From Sporosarcina psychrophila (GTDB taxonomy: Bacteria > Bacillota > Bacilli > Bacillales_A > Planococcaceae), in the NCBI RefSeq assembly GCF_001590685.1, contig NZ_CP014616.1, forward strand, positions 4,215,001 through 4,279,000: DNA of 64,000 nucleotides, in the 5' to 3' direction. Below the pieces are notes generated by a model that was not told the origin of the DNA, made no database searches, and worked only from the letters and a program-made list of their open reading frames with translations. Positions 60,893 through 64,000 of this stretch are shown here, one piece after another. Position numbers and translations under genes: made by a program. Within the stretch, counting starts at the first letter, position 1, and each line of letters opens with the position of its first letter.

Positions 60893-61137
60893 GTCGACCG
60901 ATCATATAACCTTACGAACCGATCATAACTTTCGCACTACCAATCATATAACCCCACGAGCCGATCATAACCTTCGCTCTACCAATCATATAACCTCACG
61001 AACCGATCATAACCTTCGCTCGACCAATCAAATAATCTCACGAACCGATCATAACCTTCGCTCGACCGATCATATAACCTCACGGACCAATCATAGCCCA
61101 CGCTCGACCGATCATATAACCCCATGAACGGATTATT
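60893..61137 (-). repeat. Tandem 21 bp repeat array 3, core TATGATCGG (inverted)
   Basis: Eleven to twelve units; on the minus strand each reads ATGATCGGTTCGTGAGGTTAT or a variant, nearly always 21 bp. It follows the zagA stop on the minus strand by about 7 bases, so it has the same sense relation to its upstream gene as array 1. Because 21 is a multiple of three, the plus strand keeps an 84-codon open frame of heptads (DHIT/DHN), which I regard as a by-product. Confidence 0.92.
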
Positions 61138-61141
61138 CCCC

Positions 61142-62335
61142 TTATTCAGCCGCCACGAATATCGGTAGCGGATCTGCAAATCCAGACCAATCCATCGCCA
61201 TTTCCTCTTCTGTCAACAAGCAATCATCTAGATCCTCTTCAATCTCTTCTCTGTCCATATCAAGTCCGATGAAAACCAGTTCCGTCTGACGATCACCATG
61301 CTTGTCATCCCAACGTTCCAACAATTCCGGGTCGTCGGCGAAAACTAACTTTTGTTGTGCCTTCGGAAGTGCTGCAATCCACTGACCTGCCCCTTGGAAT
61401 ATAATTGAAGAACCAGCCTGCGATAGCAATCCTGCCATATCCGGGCGCGTTGCTAACCAGAAAAAACCTTTCGAACGAACAATTTCTTGTGGGAACCCTG
61501 TCAGTCATTCATGCCATCTCGCCGGATGGAATGGACGTCTTCTCCTGTACACAAAAGATGTAATGCCGTATTCATCGGTTTCCGGTACATGTTCCTCGTT
61601 TAATTCCTTTATCCACCCCGCCCCTTGACTCGATTTGTCGAAATCAAATAACTGACGGTTCAAAATCTTCACAGGATCCACACGACCGAATTCAATCGGT
61701 ATGATCTCTGCGTCTGGGTTCATCTTCTTAAGGAATGCAAAAAATGGCTCTTTATAATCTTCATTAATAAGATCCAATTTATTTACTAATAATATATTAG
61801 CGAATTCAAGTTGATCTACCAATAGATCTGCTATATCTCGATGATCGTTTTCATCATCGGTTTGCTTGCGATCGAGCAACGTTTCCCCGCTTTCATAGTC
61901 CTTCCAAAAACGGAACGCATCCACAACTGTCACCATACTGTCGAGTAGACATACTTTGGATAAATCGATTCCAACTTCCTCATCAATGTACGTAAACGTT
62001 TGTGCCACGGGAATTGGTTCGGAAATACCCGTCGATTCAATGATGATATAGTCAATATTACCTTCAGCCACAAGTTTTTCCACTTCTATCATTAAATCTT
62101 CACGTAATGTGCAGCATATACAGCCATTCGACAGTTCAATAAGTTTTTCTTCCGTACGTGAAAAACCGTTGTTTTGTATTAAAGCCGAATCAATATTGAT
62201 TTCACTCATGTCATTGACGATAACTGCAATTCGTAGTCCTTCGCGATTTGCAAGAAGATGATTTAAAACGGTTGTTTTACCCGCTCCTAAATAACCACTC
62301 AACACCGTGACTGGAACTTTTTTTATTTCATTCAT
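61142..62335 (-). pseudogene. zagA: ZagA/YciC-type zinc metallochaperone GTPase with one in-frame TGA
   Basis: CobW/COG0523 GTPase that delivers zinc under starvation. N-terminal part: Walker [10 protein letters not shown] (13-21), zinc motif CICC (72-75), NKLDL near 184. Codon 277 (61505-61507) is TGA; the same frame then continues without shift (LTGFPQEIVRSKGFFWLATRPD) to a natural TAA at 61142, total 398 codons, the usual ZagA length. TGG to TGA at a Trp position is the simplest explanation; read-through or a sequencing error is possible. A Zur box and good promoter lie upstream. Confidence 0.88.
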
Positions 62336-62356
62336 AATGGACTGTCCTCTTTTCCT

Positions 62357-62377
62357 AAATCGTAATGATTACGTTTT
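62357..62377. promoter_or_regulatory. Zur box upstream of zagA
   Basis: AAATCGTAATGATTACGTTTT, matching the Bacillus Zur core TCGTAATNATTACGA except the last base. It overlaps the expected transcription start, fitting zinc-dependent repression. Confidence 0.85.
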
Positions 62378-62379
62378 AA

Positions 62380-62408
62380 ATATTACACAGAGAGATTCAA
62401 TAATGCAA
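62380..62408 (-). promoter_or_regulatory. Promoter of zagA
   Basis: Minus strand TTGCAT, 17 bp, TAATAT, with an extended TGTG before the -10. Confidence 0.8.
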
Positions 62409-62578
62409 GTCGAAAATGAAAAAACCCTTACAAAAACTCATATATTTACGTTTTACAGCTTAAGTTCACAAGTTCCATCGAATTGCTTTAGATTATTAAG
62501 TCTATTAGTTTCAATGCCTGCGTTTGTTGGGTAACCTAAAAGTGTAGCTATATTTAAATAAGAAAGGGTCGAATACAT

Positions 62579-64000
62579 TTGGAAAGCACAGAAAATATTA
62601 CTAAGCCAAAACGAAATTTAAAACCGTATTGGATTGCCCTTGCATTCACCGTCATGATTGTCATCATGCTTCTTCCTAATTCTGGCGACTTGCCTGTAAT
62701 GGGGCAACGTGCACTCGCTATTTTGGCATTTGCCGTCATTCTTTGGATGACGGAAGCAGTGGCATATCCGGTAAGTTCAGCAATGATTATCAGTCTACTT
62801 GCGGTTACGCTCGGCCTTGCGCCGGATATGGCAAATCCCGATGTCATGCTAGGCACAAAATCCGCTCTTCAAATGGCCCTTGGCGGATTCTCCAATTCGG
62901 CAGTTGCTCTTGTTGCTGCCGCTCTATTTTTAGCCGCAGCAATGCAAGCGACAAATCTTCACAAACGGTTGGCGCTCTATATCCTATCAAAAGTCGGGGT
63001 TAAAACAGGGGCTATCGTTTTCGGCGCCATAATTGTATCCATTGTACTTGCGTTCTTCGTACCAAGTGCAACAGCACGTGCGGGCGCAGTTGTTCCGATT
63101 CTCCTCGGAATGGTTGCAGCGTTCGGACTACCTCATAATAGTCGGCTTGGTGCACTTTTGGTCATCACTGCTGTTCAATCCGTCTCAATCTGGAATATAG
63201 GAATCAAAACCGGAGCCGCACAAAATATGGTTGCGCTCGGTTTCATTGAAAAGGAAATGGGTGTATCCGTCTCTTGGGGAGCTTGGTTCTTGTATGCAGC
63301 TCCGTGGGCAATCCTTATGTCTATTGCTTTGTATTTCATAATGATTAAGCTGATTAAGCCGGAAACACAGGTTGTCGAAGGCGGGAAAGAATTGATCCAA
63401 GGTCAGCTAAAAGAACTTGGTCCGATGAAATCGTCAGAAAAAAGATTAATTGTTGTCGCACTAGCACTGCTGTTCTTCTGGTCAACAGAAGAAGTACTCC
63501 ACCCGTTTGATACGACGACAGTGACTCTTGTCGCGATTGCGATTCTGCTCGCCCCAAGAATCGGCGTATTTGACTGGAAAACGGTTGAAAAACTTATTCC
63601 ATGGGGTACGATCATCGTCTTTGCTGTGGGGATTGCACTTGGTACCGTCCTCTTAGATACAGGAGGCGCTCAGTGGCTGTCCAATAGAGTGTTCGGTGCA
63701 ATGGGTCTTGACAATATGCCGCTTCTTGCAACGATTGCCTTGCTGTCGTTATTCAACATTCTCATTCACCTCGGATTCGCCAGTGCGACGAGCTTATCAT
63801 CGGCACTTATCCCGATTTTCATCGCGCTTACCACGACGATTTCCTTGGATGCGAACAGTGTCGGATTTGTCTTGATCCAACAATTCGTTATCAGTTTTGG
63901 GTTCCTTCTTCCAGTCAGCGCACCGCAAAACATGCTCGCTTACGGTACCGGTTCATTCACGGTAAAGGATTTCTTGAAATCAGGTATAGCGCTAACGGTT
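62579..64000 (+). CDS. DASS/SLC13 family anion transporter, 3' end outside window
   Basis: 474 codons visible, frame open at the right edge. Polytopic (at least 10 segments). LAFAVILWMTEAVAYPVSSAM (about 45-65), FVPSATARAGAVVPI (about 160) and FLLPVSAPQNMLAYGTG near 455 are DASS signatures; the last corresponds to the SSxxFxLPVxTPPN-type substrate site. Likely Na+-coupled uptake of a dicarboxylate or sulfate. TTG start 62579 with SD GAAAGGG (10 nt). Divergent from zagA. Confidence 0.88.
   Translation, partial: MESTENITKPKRNLKPYWIALAFTVMIVIMLLPNSGDLPVMGQRALAILAFAVILWMTEAVAYPVSSAMIISLLAVTLGLAPDMANPDVMLGTKSALQMALGGFSNSAVALVAAALFLAAAMQATNLHKRLALYILSKVGVKTGAIVFGAIIVSIVLAFFVPSATARAGAVVPILLGMVAAFGLPHNSRLGALLVITAVQSVSIWNIGIKTGAAQNMVALGFIEKEMGVSVSWGAWFLYAAPWAILMSIALYFIMIKLIKPETQVVEGGKELIQGQLKELGPMKSSEKRLIVVALALLFFWSTEEVLHPFDTTTVTLVAIAILLAPRIGVFDWKTVEKLIPWGTIIVFAVGIALGTVLLDTGGAQWLSNRVFGAMGLDNMPLLATIALLSLFNILIHLGFASATSLSSALIPIFIALTTTISLDANSVGFVLIQQFVISFGFLLPVSAPQNMLAYGTGSFTVKDFLKSGIALTV

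Larger units (their letters stand above)
60552..61141. other. 590 bp gap with repeats
   Basis: Contains the second-type palindromic element (60655-60770) and repeat array 3 (60893-61137). No convincing gene. Confidence 0.7.

Noticed and set aside
61505..61507. Selenocysteine codon in zagA
   Set aside because: No SECIS-like hairpin is evident just downstream and CobW proteins use no selenocysteine; a Trp-to-stop change is simpler.

Overview
The window is a 64 kb piece of chromosome from an endospore-forming, low-to-mid GC Firmicute of the order Bacillales. The first 13.5 kb follows the gene order of the Bacillus subtilis ywhE-ywdB region: pbpG, ywhD, a ywhB-like tautomerase, ywgA, ywfO, rsfA, lipL, pta, hemQ, cwlJ, gerQ, ywdK, ywdI, ung, pdxK. 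Spore genes (rsfA, cwlJ, gerQ), bacillithiol synthesis (bshB2), coproheme-type heme synthesis (hemQ) and a Zur box all fit Bacillales. A Sporosarcina-like member of the Planococcaceae is my best guess. This is inference from gene content; no 16S gene is present.

Layout. 1-13.5 kb: housekeeping and spore genes as above, including a 58-residue cysteine-containing protein translationally coupled to ywdI. 13.8-16.5 kb: yojF-bshB2 and a YjiH-type membrane protein. 17-20.5 kb: threonine-to-glycine catabolism (tdh, kbl) with an AlkD-like gene between. 20.5-29 kb: a two-P-loop ATPase, a YczE-type membrane protein, a YbaK-type deacylase, topoisomerase III, a CPA1 antiporter with a TrkA domain and a PseG-like protein. 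29.7-30.5 kb: a gene-poor stretch with a candidate small RNA. 30.5-42.5 kb: a phospholipase D-like protein, two ECF sigma factors (one with a DUF4179 anti-sigma gene and a putative autoregulatory promoter), a CNNM protein, an M20 dipeptidase, DegV and a polar amino-acid ABC importer. 42.8-45.4 kb: an NhaK-type antiporter lying between tRNA-Ala(GGC) and a partial copy of it. 47-54 kb: a heterodimeric ABC exporter and a YtrA-type GntR/ABC operon. 54-64 kb: an EamA transporter, a PAS-GGDEF-EAL protein, a split ThrE exporter, a beta-propeller protein, a Zur-controlled zagA-like gene broken by one TGA, and the start of a DASS anion transporter.

The most unusual material is non-coding. (1) Three arrays of a 20-21 bp repeat (core TATGATCGG) lie just 3' of genes and in the gene's sense orientation. 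Three further arrays with other sequences but a mostly exact 21 bp period follow terminators. (2) A dispersed element of about 70-185 bp starts GAAAAGCGC and ends near GTCTAGACA. Its apical stem covaries around a 7-base loop (GCTCTTT-like), and four of seven copies begin 0-1 nt from a stop codon. I know no name for either class. All function assignments rest on motif recognition by eye; no search was run.
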